DNA of 64,000 bases. Origin: Pyrococcus furiosus DSM 3638. GTDB lineage: Archaea; Methanobacteriota_B; Thermococci; Thermococcales; Thermococcaceae. The translations under genes were made by a program, and so were the position numbers. The stretch spans positions 925,318-989,317 of the forward strand of contig NC_003413.1 in NCBI RefSeq assembly GCF_000007305.1, given 5' to 3'. Shown piece after piece: positions 35,947 through 45,398 of this stretch (its first letter is position 1; every line of letters starts with the position of its first letter). The notes under the pieces are model-generated. The model was not told the origin of the DNA. It worked only from the letters and a program-made list of their open reading frames with translations, and searched no databases.

Positions 35947-37431
35947 ATGAAGAAAATAACTATTAGTAGTTTGCTTCTACTTTTACTTATTTCTACCAAT
36001 TTGAATCTCGCATACGATTCCCAAGAGAGCGGTATTAAAAATATAATAATCCTCATTGGAGACGGCATGGGAATGAGTCATGTCCAGATTACAAAGCTTG
36101 TTTATGGTCATCTAAACATGGAAGAGTTCCCAATTATTGGATTCGAACTTACTGAGTCATTAAGTGGGGAAGTTACGGACTCCGCTGCAGCAGGAACTGC
36201 AATAGCAACTGGAGTCAAAACATATAATCGAATGATTTCAGTTACTAACATAACTGGAAAAGTTACAAATCTAACTACCTTGCTTGAAATAGCCCAGGTA
36301 CTTGGAAAATCAACTGGACTTGTGACTACTACTAGAATTACACACGCAACCCCTGCAGTATTTGCTTCCCACGTTCCTGACAGAGATATGGAAGAGGAAA
36401 TAGCGAGACAGCTCATAGCTCACCGGGTCAACGTCCTATTAGGTGGAGGGAGAAAGAAATTTGACGAGAATACCCTAAAAATGGCAAAAGAACAGGGATA
36501 TAATATAGTCTTCACGAAAGAAGAGCTCGAGAAAGCAGAGGGTGAGTTTATTCTAGGGCTTTTTGCAGATAGCCACATTCCTTACGTATTGGACAGAAAA
36601 CCAGAAGATGTTGGACTTTTGGAAATGACTAAAAAAGCAATTTCAATACTAGAGAAAAATCCAAATGGGTTCTTTCTCATGATTGAAGGGGGCAGAATTG
36701 ATCATGCAGCTCATGAGAATGATATAGCATCAGTTGTTGCAGAGACTAAGGAGTTTGATGACGTTGTTGGATATGTTCTTGAGTATGCAAAAAAGAGGGG
36801 AGATACACTAGTAATAGTGCTGGCTGACCATGAGACAGGGGGGCTTGGATTAGGTCTAACATATGGAGATGCAATTAATGAAGATGTCATCAGGAACATA
36901 AACGCTAGTGTGTCGAAAATTGCTAGTGAAATAAGGGCAACGAATGACATAAAGAGAGTTATCAAAAAATATACTGGATTCGAGCTAACAGAGGACGAAA
37001 TTAATTACATTGAGGAAGCTATAAACTTAGCAGACGAATATGCGCTTCAAAATGCAATAGCTGATATTATAAACAAACGCGTTGGTGTAGGTTTTGTATC
37101 CCACAAACATACAGGAGCTCCTGTTTCACTTCTAGCCTACGGCCCAGGTGCAGAGAATTTTGCAGGCTTTTTACACCATGTAGATACGGCAAAGCTAATT
37201 GCCAAGCTAATGCTCTTTGGGAAGAAAGATATTCCCGTTACCATCTTGGGAATAAGTGGAGTTAAAGGAGATATAACCGGAGACTTCAAAGTGGATGAGC
37301 AAGATGCATATGTGACCTTAATGATGTTGCTTGGGGAAAGGGTAGATACTGAACTTGAAAGGAAAGTCGACATGAATAATAACGGCATAATCGAGTTGGG
37401 AGACGTGCTCCTGATTCTACAAGAGTCCTAA
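35947..37431 (+). CDS. Secreted alkaline phosphatase with dockerin-like C-terminus
   Basis: A 494-residue enzyme that frees phosphate from organic esters outside the cell. The signal peptide covers about 1-22. Metal and catalytic sites are IIILIGDGMG, the nucleophile Ser in VTDSAAAGTA, IEGGRIDHAAHEND, LADHETGG and SHKHTG, all intact. The last 60 residues (GDITGDFKVDEQDAY and DMNNNGIIELGDVLLIL) form two calcium-binding repeats like a type I dockerin. Being the second gene of the pst operon, it supplies phosphate to PstS. The dockerin-like tail could attach the enzyme to another surface protein. Confidence 0.93.
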   Translation: MKKITISSLLLLLLISTNLNLAYDSQESGIKNIIILIGDGMGMSHVQITKLVYGHLNMEEFPIIGFELTESLSGEVTDSAAAGTAIATGVKTYNRMISVTNITGKVTNLTTLLEIAQVLGKSTGLVTTTRITHATPAVFASHVPDRDMEEEIARQLIAHRVNVLLGGGRKKFDENTLKMAKEQGYNIVFTKEELEKAEGEFILGLFADSHIPYVLDRKPEDVGLLEMTKKAISILEKNPNGFFLMIEGGRIDHAAHENDIASVVAETKEFDDVVGYVLEYAKKRGDTLVIVLADHETGGLGLGLTYGDAINEDVIRNINASVSKIASEIRATNDIKRVIKKYTGFELTEDEINYIEEAINLADEYALQNAIADIINKRVGVGFVSHKHTGAPVSLLAYGPGAENFAGFLHHVDTAKLIAKLMLFGKKDIPVTILGISGVKGDITGDFKVDEQDAYVTLMMLLGERVDTELERKVDMNNNGIIELGDVLLILQES

Positions 37432-37464
37432 CTTCTCATTATTTAATTTTTTTGGTGATGAATC

Positions 37465-38307
37465 ATGAAAATAGGTGTTAATTCGTATATAGTGAGGGAA
37501 ATGACTGGAAGAGGATTTTCGTTAGATGAACTTAATGTTGACTTTGTAGAGCTCGGTTTTGATGACGCTGAGATAATAAAGAATGATGGAGAAATAAATA
37601 TGAAAATCCTCAAAGACTTAAGTGGCCTTGGAATAGAATTTACCATTCATGCGCCTACATCTGACGGAAAAAACTTTCCTATAGACTTTGGAGAATATTT
37701 CCCAATAGACCTGGGCACATATAGAAAAACCCCCATTATAAAAAGAATGAAAAAAATTATCAAAGTTGCAGAATATCTTGATGCAAGTGTTATTGTTGTA
37801 CATGGGGGAGATATAAAGGAAAGCTACACAAAGGCATATGTAAATACTCTAAGAAACCTTAGAGAACTGAAGCCCATAACAGAGGATAGTGGAGTTAAAA
37901 TAGTGGTGGAAAATCTTTTTGAAGGCAGAATTGGAGCATTACCGCACGAAGTTCTCTCATTTGCAAAAGAGGGCTTTGAAGTGTGCTTTGATATAGGTCA
38001 TGCTTTTCTAACTGCGATACGCACGGGTCTTCGAGTGGATGAGTTTGAAATGCTTTTCCCCTACACAACCCACCTCCATTTGCATGATAATAATGGTTTC
38101 CGAGATGAACACAAACCAATAGGAGAAGGAATTATTGGTTTCTCCTACGTTGAAAGAGTTCTTGAACTAACAAATCCTGAAAGAGCTGTTTTAGAGATTA
38201 GAAGATACAACAAAGAGAATTCCGTTCTCTTAAATGTGGAGGTTCTTCAAGAAATAAGCAGAGACTTTTCTCAAATGAAAAGGCTAACAGAGGTGGTGGA
38301 GCCTTGA
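37465..38307 (+). CDS. Sugar isomerase/endonuclease IV-like TIM-barrel protein
   Basis: A 280-residue member of the AP endonuclease 2 superfamily, a TIM barrel with metal-binding residues: HAPTSDG, VVHGGD, VVENLF, CFDIGHAF, HLHDNNGFRDEH and EIRR. The family includes xylose isomerase-like and epimerase enzymes as well as endonuclease IV. It lies between alkaline phosphatase and pstC, overlapping pstC by 4 bases, so it is part of the phosphate operon. Its substrate may be a phosphorylated or phosphate-derived compound, but this is inference. Confidence 0.75.
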   Translation: MKIGVNSYIVREMTGRGFSLDELNVDFVELGFDDAEIIKNDGEINMKILKDLSGLGIEFTIHAPTSDGKNFPIDFGEYFPIDLGTYRKTPIIKRMKKIIKVAEYLDASVIVVHGGDIKESYTKAYVNTLRNLRELKPITEDSGVKIVVENLFEGRIGALPHEVLSFAKEGFEVCFDIGHAFLTAIRTGLRVDEFEMLFPYTTHLHLHDNNGFRDEHKPIGEGIIGFSYVERVLELTNPERAVLEIRRYNKENSVLLNVEVLQEISRDFSQMKRLTEVVEP

Positions 38308-39224
38308 AAAAGATTGATATATTTAAAATTGCTACATATCCAGCAGTTATCATAGTTTTTTTGTTATTTGCTGGGATGCTCTTCCTGTATTTTACTAATG
38401 CTCTTCCAGCACTTCATAAATATGGTCTTGACCTATACTTAAAAAACGTCTGGAAGGCAGCAGAGGAACCAAGTAAAGAAGTATATGGAATAGCAGCGGC
38501 CATATGGGGAAGTATTTACACATCTATTATAGCAATCATAATAGCCCTTCCCCTATCGGTAGCCTATGCAATATTTATCGTTGACTATGCACCAAAGAAG
38601 CTGAAAAACTTCTTCACAATACTTTCAGATATAATGGCTGGCTTACCGACAATAATCTACGGAATATGGGGAGCATTCTTTTTAGTTCCCTTCCTAAGAG
38701 ATCTAGTTATGAAGCCTCTTTATAGATATTTATCGTTTTTGCCCTTTTTCTCCTATCCCCCTGTTGGAGGTTATAGCTACTTTTCAGCTGGTGTTTTACT
38801 GGCCATAATGATCACTCCCTTTGCCTCGGCTATAATAAGAGAGGCCTATAACATGGTTCCCTTAACATACAAAGAAGCCATTTACTCTCTTGGAGCAACA
38901 AGATATGAGGCAACAAAAATCTTACTCGGATACATAAAGCCTGCCATAATTTCTGGAACCATACTTGCCTTTGGAAGAGCTATTGGCGAAACTGTCGCAG
39001 TTTCCCTTGTAATAGGCAACACCTTTAATATTACACTAGCCCTATTCGCCCCAGGCTACACTATTTCATCTCTAATAGCTAACCAGTTTGGCAATGCCTT
39101 CATATATGAATACATGACTCCTGTTCTCTTTGCAGCAGGGTTGACTCTCTTCGTAATTGGACTGGTAGTTAATGTTATTGGTCTTAAAATCCTCAAGAGG
39201 TGGGAGGAAAGTGTTAGGCTTTAA
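38304..39224 (+). CDS. pstC: Phosphate ABC transporter permease PstC
   Basis: A 306-residue permease with six membrane helices. The start is TTG overlapping the previous stop (TTGA) after a GGTGG SD. Family motifs are SDIMAGLPTIIYGIWGAFFL, MVPLTYKEAIYSLGATRYEA (EAA loop) and GRAIGETVAVSLVIG. It forms the phosphate channel with PstA. It overlaps pstA by 14 bases. Confidence 0.95.
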   Translation: MKKIDIFKIATYPAVIIVFLLFAGMLFLYFTNALPALHKYGLDLYLKNVWKAAEEPSKEVYGIAAAIWGSIYTSIIAIIIALPLSVAYAIFIVDYAPKKLKNFFTILSDIMAGLPTIIYGIWGAFFLVPFLRDLVMKPLYRYLSFLPFFSYPPVGGYSYFSAGVLLAIMITPFASAIIREAYNMVPLTYKEAIYSLGATRYEATKILLGYIKPAIISGTILAFGRAIGETVAVSLVIGNTFNITLALFAPGYTISSLIANQFGNAFIYEYMTPVLFAAGLTLFVIGLVVNVIGLKILKRWEESVRL

Positions 39225-40041
39225 TAGAAAGATGCAGGAAAAGATATTCTTCTTTAGTATTGGCATTCTAGCCACTTTAACTTTCATCCCACTATTCCAC
39301 ATAATAATAACTGTCTTGCTTAAGGGTCTTCCAGTTATATTAGAAAAGGGCTCAAAGTTCATCACAGGAACTCTCAGCGAAGGAGGTATTGGTCCCGCGA
39401 TAGTTGGAAGTTTCGTTCTCACGTTTTTGTCTGCACTTCTAGGTGTTCCGATAGCCTTTCTTGTTGGAGTCTATGTCTACGAAAATCCAAGGAGCACTCT
39501 TGGTCGGTGGGTCAAAACTCTTCTCCAGATAATGATAGAGTTCCCAACAATTCTTGTAGGAGTTTTCGTAATGAGAGCCATAGTTGTTCCTATGGGAACT
39601 TATTCTGCATTTGCTGGAGCTTTGGCACTGGCGATAATACTTACTCCCTATGTAGCTATCTACACGCACGAAGCCTTAAGAGAAATTCCCCAAACTTACA
39701 GAGAAGCGGGCTTTTCCTTAGGGCTCACTAGAGCAAAGGTCATCTTTAGAGTTCTAGTTCCAATGGCAAAACGTGGCATCTTGACAGGTATCCTTATAGG
39801 AATGGCCAAAGCCGCTGGAGAAACTGCACCATTGCTCTTTACTGCTGGAGGATTATATGAAAGTTATCCTTCATCTATAACTGAGCCCATCGGTGCTATA
39901 CCTCTCTTGATTTACCAACTCGTTCAAAGCCCAAATCCCGCAGACCACGCTACAGCTTGGGGTGCTTCTCTTGTTCTTCTTGCGATTTTTCTTGGAATAT
40001 TTATCCCAATACGCCTCAGCTTAAAGGAGGTGAAACTATGA
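39211..40041 (+). CDS. pstA: Phosphate ABC transporter permease PstA
   Basis: A 276-residue permease with six helices, partner of PstC. Motifs are [40 protein letters not shown] (EAA loop) and [17 protein letters not shown]. The GTG at 39211 has the SD GGGAGGAAA; longer frames upstream run deep into pstC. Its stop overlaps the pstB start (ATGA). Confidence 0.95.
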   Translation: MLGFNRKMQEKIFFFSIGILATLTFIPLFHIIITVLLKGLPVILEKGSKFITGTLSEGGIGPAIVGSFVLTFLSALLGVPIAFLVGVYVYENPRSTLGRWVKTLLQIMIEFPTILVGVFVMRAIVVPMGTYSAFAGALALAIILTPYVAIYTHEALREIPQTYREAGFSLGLTRAKVIFRVLVPMAKRGILTGILIGMAKAAGETAPLLFTAGGLYESYPSSITEPIGAIPLLIYQLVQSPNPADHATAWGASLVLLAIFLGIFIPIRLSLKEVKL

Positions 40042-40799
40042 AGTTTGCAATAGAAACAATTAATCTCCACGTATATTATGGAAGAAACCATGTGCTTAGA
40101 GGGATAAATCTCCAGATACCTCAAAGGGGTATATTCGCTATAATGGGGCCAAGCGGTTGTGGAAAAAGTACGTTATTGAGAACATTTAACAGACTCATAG
40201 AGCTGAATCAAGATGCAAGGGTGGAAGGAGAAGTTAGGATATTTGGAAAGAATATATACTCGGAAGATGTTGACCCAATAGAAGTAAGGAAAAAGGTAGG
40301 AATGGTTTTTCAGTATCCAAATCCTTTTCCTCATCTGACCATATATGAGAATGTGGCTATTGGGGTTAAGCTAAATAAATTAGTTAAGTCTCAAAAAGAG
40401 CTAGATGAAAGAGTTAGATGGGCCCTTAAAAAAGCAGCTCTTTGGGAAGAGGTTAAAGATAGGCTAAATGACTATCCTGGAAACCTCTCGGGCGGCCAAA
40501 GGCAAAGATTGGTTATAGCAAGAGTTCTTGCAATGAAGCCAGATATTCTTCTAATGGATGAGCCTACAGCAAATATTGATCCAGTAGGAACAGCAAAAAT
40601 AGAGGAACTTCTTCTAGAACTCAAGACAGACTACACGATAGTTCTTGTTACTCACTCACCTGCCCAAGCTGCAAGAATTGCTGATTATGTAGCGTTCCTT
40701 TATTTAGGCAAATTAATAGAGGTTGGCCCTACTAGAAAGGTATTTGAGAATCCAGAGCATGAATTAACCGAAAAGTACGTTACGGGGGCTCTTGGATGA
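40038..40799 (+). CDS. pstB: Phosphate ABC transporter ATPase PstB
   Basis: A 253-residue cytoplasmic ATPase driving phosphate import. Walker A is [10 protein letters not shown], the signature [10 protein letters not shown], Walker B ILLMDEPT, and the switch His is in [10 protein letters not shown]. The ATG at 40038 follows AAAGGAGGTG. It is translationally coupled to pstA upstream and phoU downstream. Confidence 0.96.
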   Translation: MKFAIETINLHVYYGRNHVLRGINLQIPQRGIFAIMGPSGCGKSTLLRTFNRLIELNQDARVEGEVRIFGKNIYSEDVDPIEVRKKVGMVFQYPNPFPHLTIYENVAIGVKLNKLVKSQKELDERVRWALKKAALWEEVKDRLNDYPGNLSGGQRQRLVIARVLAMKPDILLMDEPTANIDPVGTAKIEELLLELKTDYTIVLVTHSPAQAARIADYVAFLYLGKLIEVGPTRKVFENPEHELTEKYVTGALG

Positions 40800-41389
40800 A
40801 GAAAAAAGCTTTGGAAAAAGCTCGGAACCTCTTGAAAACAGAAGGTGACTATGTAATAAATAGCATGGAGCTTTTAAACACAGAAGCACGTGAAGAAATT
40901 GAAAACATTCTATGGGAAGTTGCCTATATCAGTGAGAATCTCAACGACATTCTAATAGAAATACTCCTTCGATATCATCCCATGGCAACCGAGCTTCGCT
41001 TTGTCAGGTCAGCCCTCAATGTAAATTACGATCTCTACAGAATGATGAGGCACTTATCACGAATTGAAGTTTTGCTTAAACTCCACAAATCTGAAGAACA
41101 GGGAAATCTTATAGAAGAGGCCATGAAACTTTTCCGTCCCTGGGTTCTCAGAGGTATTGAAGCACTAACAGAGGATAAGAAAATTCCAATAGATGAACTT
41201 CCATTTTTTGAATTTGAGTTTAATGAACTTTGGAGCTCTTACATTAGAACAAAGGATCCATATGTTGTAGGAACTTTAATACACCTAGAGAGCTTCTTTA
41301 GTTATGTGAAAAACATTCTTCGTTCCGCAGTTTATTATTTTCTCGGCTCTAGGGGGGTTGAGGAGACTCCGATGTTATACCTTGTGTGA
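40796..41389 (+). CDS. PhoU family regulator (first copy)
   Basis: A 197-residue helical protein of the PhoU family. The conserved metal-binding helix is seen as [31 protein letters not shown]. PhoU restrains Pst transport and phosphate signalling through PstB. The second half, after about residue 125, is poorly conserved and lacks the second repeat motif. Start and stop overlap with pstB is ATGA; the second phoU starts 9 bases after its stop. Confidence 0.88.
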   Translation: MKKKALEKARNLLKTEGDYVINSMELLNTEAREEIENILWEVAYISENLNDILIEILLRYHPMATELRFVRSALNVNYDLYRMMRHLSRIEVLLKLHKSEEQGNLIEEAMKLFRPWVLRGIEALTEDKKIPIDELPFFEFEFNELWSSYIRTKDPYVVGTLIHLESFFSYVKNILRSAVYYFLGSRGVEETPMLYLV

Positions 41390-41398
41390 GGTGATAAC

Positions 41399-41991
41399 AT
41401 GAGAAGACTCCTTGATATTGGTAAGGAGCAACTAAAAAACTTCTAAGGGAAATGGGTAAAGAGGCGATAAAATCCTTAGAAAGTGCAAGAAAGAGTCTCA
41501 GGGGAGAACTTAACTCAGCAGTGGAAATCTCGAGTAAACTTCACATTCTTAGAAACGAAGTCCTTGATATAGCAACTGAGCTTCTCATAAGATATTCCCC
41601 AGTAGCGGGAGATCTTCGCTTCATTCAGAGCTCTATAGATGTTTCTTATGACCTATACAGGATTTCTCGCTATGCTATGGAAATAGAAAGGACAGTCAAA
41701 ATAGTTAAAGCTGAGGAGAGCGATATTCTCAAAGAAGGGTTTGAATTAACAATTGAAGCCGTTAAAACTGCAATAAAGGCTTTTGAAAATTTGGATGAAG
41801 TTTTAGCTGGAAAACTTTTAGAAATAGACAACAGAGTTGATGAGTTGTATATTATTTCCCTTAAAAACTTGAAAGATCAAACTTCATCTCCTGTTGAAGC
41901 ACTTATAATGCGCCATCTGGAAAGAATAAGTGATCATGCAAAGGAAATTGGAGCAAGAGTCGTTTATGTAAAAGAGGGGAAGAGAATATAG
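41399..41991 (+). pseudogene. PhoU family regulator (second copy), frameshifted near the N-terminus
   Basis: After GAGGTGATAAC an ATG at 41399 opens MRRLLDIGKEQLKNF and stops. The PhoU sequence continues in another frame from 41435 (LREMGKEAIKSLESARK, then LLIRYSPVAGDLRFIQSSID and MRHLERISDHAKEIGARVVY). The shift lies in a run of six A (about 41432-41437); one more A gives a smooth MRRLLDIGKEQLKKLLREMG. The downstream ATG at 41452 could start a 179-residue protein lacking only the first helix. It could be mutation, sequencing error or slippage on the A run, so the protein may still be made. Confidence 0.8.
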
Positions 41992-42000
41992 CTACCAATA

Positions 42001-42016
42001 TTCCTTTCCTTTTTTG
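42001..42016 (+). terminator. T-rich terminator after the pst operon
   Basis: TTCCTTTCCTTTTTTG follows the second phoU stop by 10 bases, a plausible U-run terminator. The rest of the gap to 42094 shows no further signal. Confidence 0.4.
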
Positions 42017-42094
42017 TAAATAATCCGTCTGAATCCCAGAAAAACAACAAGCTTTTTTAGAAGCTTTAACTAATTTCCAAAATAGTGAGAGAAC

Positions 42095-42979
42095 ATGATC
42101 ATTGCACTTGAGATAAAAGGTCTTAAAAAGCGCTATGGTAACGTTGAGGCTCTAAAGGGAATTACTCTTGAAGTCTATGAAGGAGAGATATTTGCCCTTC
42201 TTGGCCCTAATGGGGCTGGAAAAACAACACTTATAAGAATTCTGGCAGAGGGATTGAAATATGATGAAGGTGAAATTAAGGTGTTTGGAAGGACTCTTTC
42301 AAGGGAGACAAGGCGGTTAATAGGTTATGTACCCCAGGAAAGCATAGCCTATGATCTTCTAACTGTAAAGGAAAACCTTGAGTTCTATGCTGACATATAC
42401 AACGCTCCTCGTGAGAGGATAAAAGAGCTTATCGAACTTTTCTCTCTACCAGAGAAAAAGAAAGCGAAGGAGTTGAGTGGTGGATTCAAGAGACGCTTAA
42501 ACTTAGCAATTGCTCTCTTATATGATCCTAAGATTCTAATCCTAGATGAGCCAACAACGGGACTAGATGTGCCTTCAAGGAGAGATTTCTGGGAAATCAT
42601 TCGAGGGTTCAAAAAGGATGGAAAGACTGTTCTTCTTGCCACTCACTACATGGAGGAGGCAGAAGAGCTTGCTGACAGAGTTGCCATAATGAATGAGGGG
42701 AAAGTAATTTCCATTGGAACGCCCGAAGAGCTGAAGAGGCTTATTGGTGAGGAAAGCATAATAACGATTAAAGGTCTCCTAAAAGGTTTGGAAGAGATAA
42801 GTTATCCCTTTATTGAAAAAGATAACGAGATAAGAGTTCGAGTTAGGAATCCAAGAGAAGCTTTGCCTAAAATAGTTGAGAATCTTATTAAAGCTGGAAG
42901 TATTATAAAGGAAATTCGAGTTGAGGAGCCAACACTTGAAGATGTTTTTATAAAGCTGACTGGGAGGAGGTTAGAATGA
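42095..42979 (+). CDS. ABC transporter ATPase (ABC-2/drug exporter type)
   Basis: A 294-residue ATPase with Walker A LLGPNGAGKTT, signature ELSGGFKRRLNLA, Walker B ILILDEPTTGLD and His loop LLATHYMEEAEEL, followed by a C-terminal domain typical of DrrA/CcmA-type exporters. The next gene, overlapping by 4 bases, is its membrane partner. The substrate is unknown; multidrug, lipid or polysaccharide export are all possible. Confidence 0.92.
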   Translation: MIIALEIKGLKKRYGNVEALKGITLEVYEGEIFALLGPNGAGKTTLIRILAEGLKYDEGEIKVFGRTLSRETRRLIGYVPQESIAYDLLTVKENLEFYADIYNAPRERIKELIELFSLPEKKKAKELSGGFKRRLNLAIALLYDPKILILDEPTTGLDVPSRRDFWEIIRGFKKDGKTVLLATHYMEEAEELADRVAIMNEGKVISIGTPEELKRLIGEESIITIKGLLKGLEEISYPFIEKDNEIRVRVRNPREALPKIVENLIKAGSIIKEIRVEEPTLEDVFIKLTGRRLE

Positions 42980-44157
42980 ATTTAAGAGCCATTAAGGCTA
43001 TCCTCATAAAGGATTTGAAGGAAATCAGGCGTGAAAAGATGGTGGTATTTTGGATATTTGTTTTCCCCCTAATGTGGGTCACCCTTATGGGGGCTCTGTG
43101 GGGTGGCCCAGGTTCTCCCGTAACTGTTGATGTAGGTGTAGTAAACCCAGGAGGAAATATTTCTACTCTCATAACGGAAATTATGGAAAATTCAACTATT
43201 AATGGAACACAGTTGTTCAATGTTAAGCTGTTTCCCAATGCATCCTTGGGCATTGAGGCATTAAAACATGGTAGTATAAAAGCTCTTGTTCTCTTTCCAG
43301 AAGATTTTGATATCAACATAACCTCTGGATTGCAGGGAAGAGTTCTTGTTTATTTTGATAAAACTGATCCTCAGAACTATCAAATAGTAAGTTCAATAAT
43401 TAGAAGCTTCTTTTCCGAGGTTGGAAGGGAATTCAGGGCTAGAAAAATAGAAATGATGATGCAGTATATCCCAACAGAATATAAGGAGTATTTACTCGCG
43501 ACTGCCGAGCCCATAGTGCTTGAAGAGAAAATTATTCACGGGGAGAGCGGGAGAGGAATAAAGTTCTACGTAACGAGTTTCATAGGAATACAGTTCTTCT
43601 TTGCAACGATGCTCATGATAGGAGGCTCCGTGCTTGAAGAAATAACTAAGGGAACGCTAAGAAGGATAGCAGCCTCTCCAACGACGCCCTGGGATTTTTT
43701 AATTGGAAAGAGCCTTTCAACCTTAACAACCATAATTGTGAGTATAATAATAGGAATAGGGTATGCAAGGGTAGTTTTTGGTGCAACACTTTTCCCAAGT
43801 CTCTTTGGTTGGGCGATTATATTCACGGCTGCAGTCTTTTCAATGAGCCTTGGATTGGCCATTGTAATGCTCACCAGGAGTGAGAGGTCAACGCCAGCTG
43901 TTGTAAACCTTGTTTCCATGCCTCTTCTCTTCCTAGCTGGTATAGTAATCCCAGAAAGCATAATGCCAGAATGGGCAAGGCCCATAGCCCACTACTTCCC
44001 CCTAGGAAGGGCCCTAAAAGTGTTGAGGCTCTCGGACATCTATGGAAGACCCCCAGGAGAGCTTGTAGGGGACTTCATCTACGTTCTCATATGGAGTGTT
44101 CTAATGGCAATGGTCGCAGTGGCCAGCTATGCGTGGGCCATAAGGAGGATTGATTGA
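42976..44157 (+). CDS. ABC-2 type permease
   Basis: A 393-residue membrane protein with one N-terminal helix (about 22-40), an outer domain of about 150 residues, and five C-terminal helices from about 195, the plan of ABC-2 exporters of the DrrB/NatB kind. The motif VSMPLLFLAGIVIPESIMPEW before the last helices is typical. Its start overlaps the ATPase stop (ATGA). Confidence 0.9.
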   Translation: MNLRAIKAILIKDLKEIRREKMVVFWIFVFPLMWVTLMGALWGGPGSPVTVDVGVVNPGGNISTLITEIMENSTINGTQLFNVKLFPNASLGIEALKHGSIKALVLFPEDFDINITSGLQGRVLVYFDKTDPQNYQIVSSIIRSFFSEVGREFRARKIEMMMQYIPTEYKEYLLATAEPIVLEEKIIHGESGRGIKFYVTSFIGIQFFFATMLMIGGSVLEEITKGTLRRIAASPTTPWDFLIGKSLSTLTTIIVSIIIGIGYARVVFGATLFPSLFGWAIIFTAAVFSMSLGLAIVMLTRSERSTPAVVNLVSMPLLFLAGIVIPESIMPEWARPIAHYFPLGRALKVLRLSDIYGRPPGELVGDFIYVLIWSVLMAMVAVASYAWAIRRID

Positions 44158-44400
44158 CATCTTTACCCTCGATTTCCGCCTTATTGGATCGTAAGTTATT
44201 TCTAATTTTCCCTGTTTACCCTTGAGCTGGACTTCCAAGCGTTTGAACTTTCAAGGCCTTTCCAAACTTTCGAGCCAATAAGAGTTAACTCTTTAAGGAT
44301 TTTTATCTTGACTTTTGAAGGTTGAAGCTCGGATAGATTTTTCGATTACTACATCCCACCCTAAAGGACGAGGCCTTCAAAAGAAAAAAGTTAAGACCTC
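44158..44400 (-). pseudogene. Degenerate remnant, possibly of a TnpB gene and its leader
   Basis: This stretch has no open gene. On the minus strand broken frames read SYWLESL and, after a stop, FKRLEVQLKGKQGKLEITYD near 44165-44250, which resembles the N-terminal half of IS605/IS1341-type TnpB proteins. Upstream of it lies GCCTCGTCCTTTAGGGTGGG, a hairpin-like motif of the kind found with such elements. Several stop codons interrupt it. The match is from memory of the family and is tentative. Confidence 0.35.
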
Positions 44401-44447
44401 CAATAAACTTTTTTAAATTGTATTTCATATATTTAATGGGATGGTTC

Positions 44448-44837
44448 ATGAGGAGGGTTAGTGTTATCATCCTAACAATAGCTATTTTCCTCGCTATAGG
44501 GCTTGCTGTGGATTACATAACTTCTACCTATGGAAGTATCAACTACGAGTGGAAGACTAGTTTTAAGAACTACCACACCTATAACTTAGCAGGAAACTCT
44601 GTTTTAAACGGCTACATTATGGCAGATGGAAATATAAGTGTGTACATCCTTACAAAAGAGGACTTCAAAAAGATGAAGAATGGTGAATTTTTCAGCTATT
44701 ATAAAGCCTGGGAGAAAGTGCAGAGCGTGGAATTCAACAGCATTAAAATACCTAGTGGAGAACATATTCTAGTCGTTAAAAATGAAGGACAGGGAAGAAG
44801 ATGGATCTCAGCGAAGATTGTAAACAAGAAGGAGTAG
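44448..44837 (+). CDS. Small membrane-anchored extracellular protein
   Basis: A 129-residue protein with one N-terminal membrane segment (RRVSVIILTIAIFLAIGLAV) and a soluble outer domain of about 105 residues that looks beta-rich (NSVLNGYIMADGNISVYILTKEDF). No family is recognised with certainty. Two earlier in-frame starts exist; a TATA box (CTTTTTTAAATT near 44408) favours a start at 44436 or 44448. It converges with the lipoprotein gene 4 bases away. Confidence 0.6.
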   Translation: MRRVSVIILTIAIFLAIGLAVDYITSTYGSINYEWKTSFKNYHTYNLAGNSVLNGYIMADGNISVYILTKEDFKKMKNGEFFSYYKAWEKVQSVEFNSIKIPSGEHILVVKNEGQGRRWISAKIVNKKE

Positions 44838-44841
44838 CGCC

Positions 44842-45357
44842 CTAAGAGGTCACATTAATCCTTCTGTACTCAATGACCATCCTCAGCCCTTCCTGCTGAA
44901 TTATGATTCTTTTTGGCAGCTTTCCGTTGAGTTCTACGGTGTAGGCTGGAAGTCCAGGAGTTTTAGGGGTCAAGAGAAGCTTATTGCCATTCTTTGTGAC
45001 GTTGAAGGAGTTGAGATTATTTAATATCAACGCAAAGGGATCGAGGGCATTGACATCATCAAGAGTCGCGTTCAGAGTGAAAGTTCCACTAGATGTAATT
45101 ACTGTCTGAATGCCGTTTTCTATTATGATTTTCTGAGCCAAGGAGCCATTAACATAATCCTCCCTAATAATTTTATCAGGCTTTGTGAAAGAGACACGGC
45201 TCTCGAACGTCTGGTTGTTGATTTTGATGGTTTCCTGGGCGGTGAAAGATGTAATTGATGACCAGTAAGATAAGACATCTATTGTTGAGTGATGGATAGA
45301 TATACAGCCACCACCCGCCAGAACTACCAAAATGACAAACAACACTCTCTTTCTCAT
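44842..45357 (-). CDS. Lipoprotein with LolA-like beta fold
   Basis: A 171-residue predicted lipoprotein. The signal peptide ends in the lipobox VLAGGGC. The mature part alternates beta strands with the pattern of LolA/RseB-like domains (SFTAQETIKINNQTFESRVS, then PDKIIREDYVNG and a final GLRMVIEYRRINV). The ATG at 45357 gives a proper signal peptide; a longer frame starting at 45402 does not. A role in binding lipids at the cell surface is a guess. Confidence 0.6.
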   Translation of the reverse strand: MRKRVLFVILVVLAGGGCISIHHSTIDVLSYWSSITSFTAQETIKINNQTFESRVSFTKPDKIIREDYVNGSLAQKIIIENGIQTVITSSGTFTLNATLDDVNALDPFALILNNLNSFNVTKNGNKLLLTPKTPGLPAYTVELNGKLPKRIIIQQEGLRMVIEYRRINVTS

Positions 45358-45398
45358 ACCCCCTCCCCTCCACGGTTTCAGATATGCAAAGACATACG

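Noticed and set aside
39957-40037. Extended N-terminus for PstB
   Set aside because: It lies inside pstA and the ATG at 40038 has the SD AAAGGAGGTG and the normal family start.
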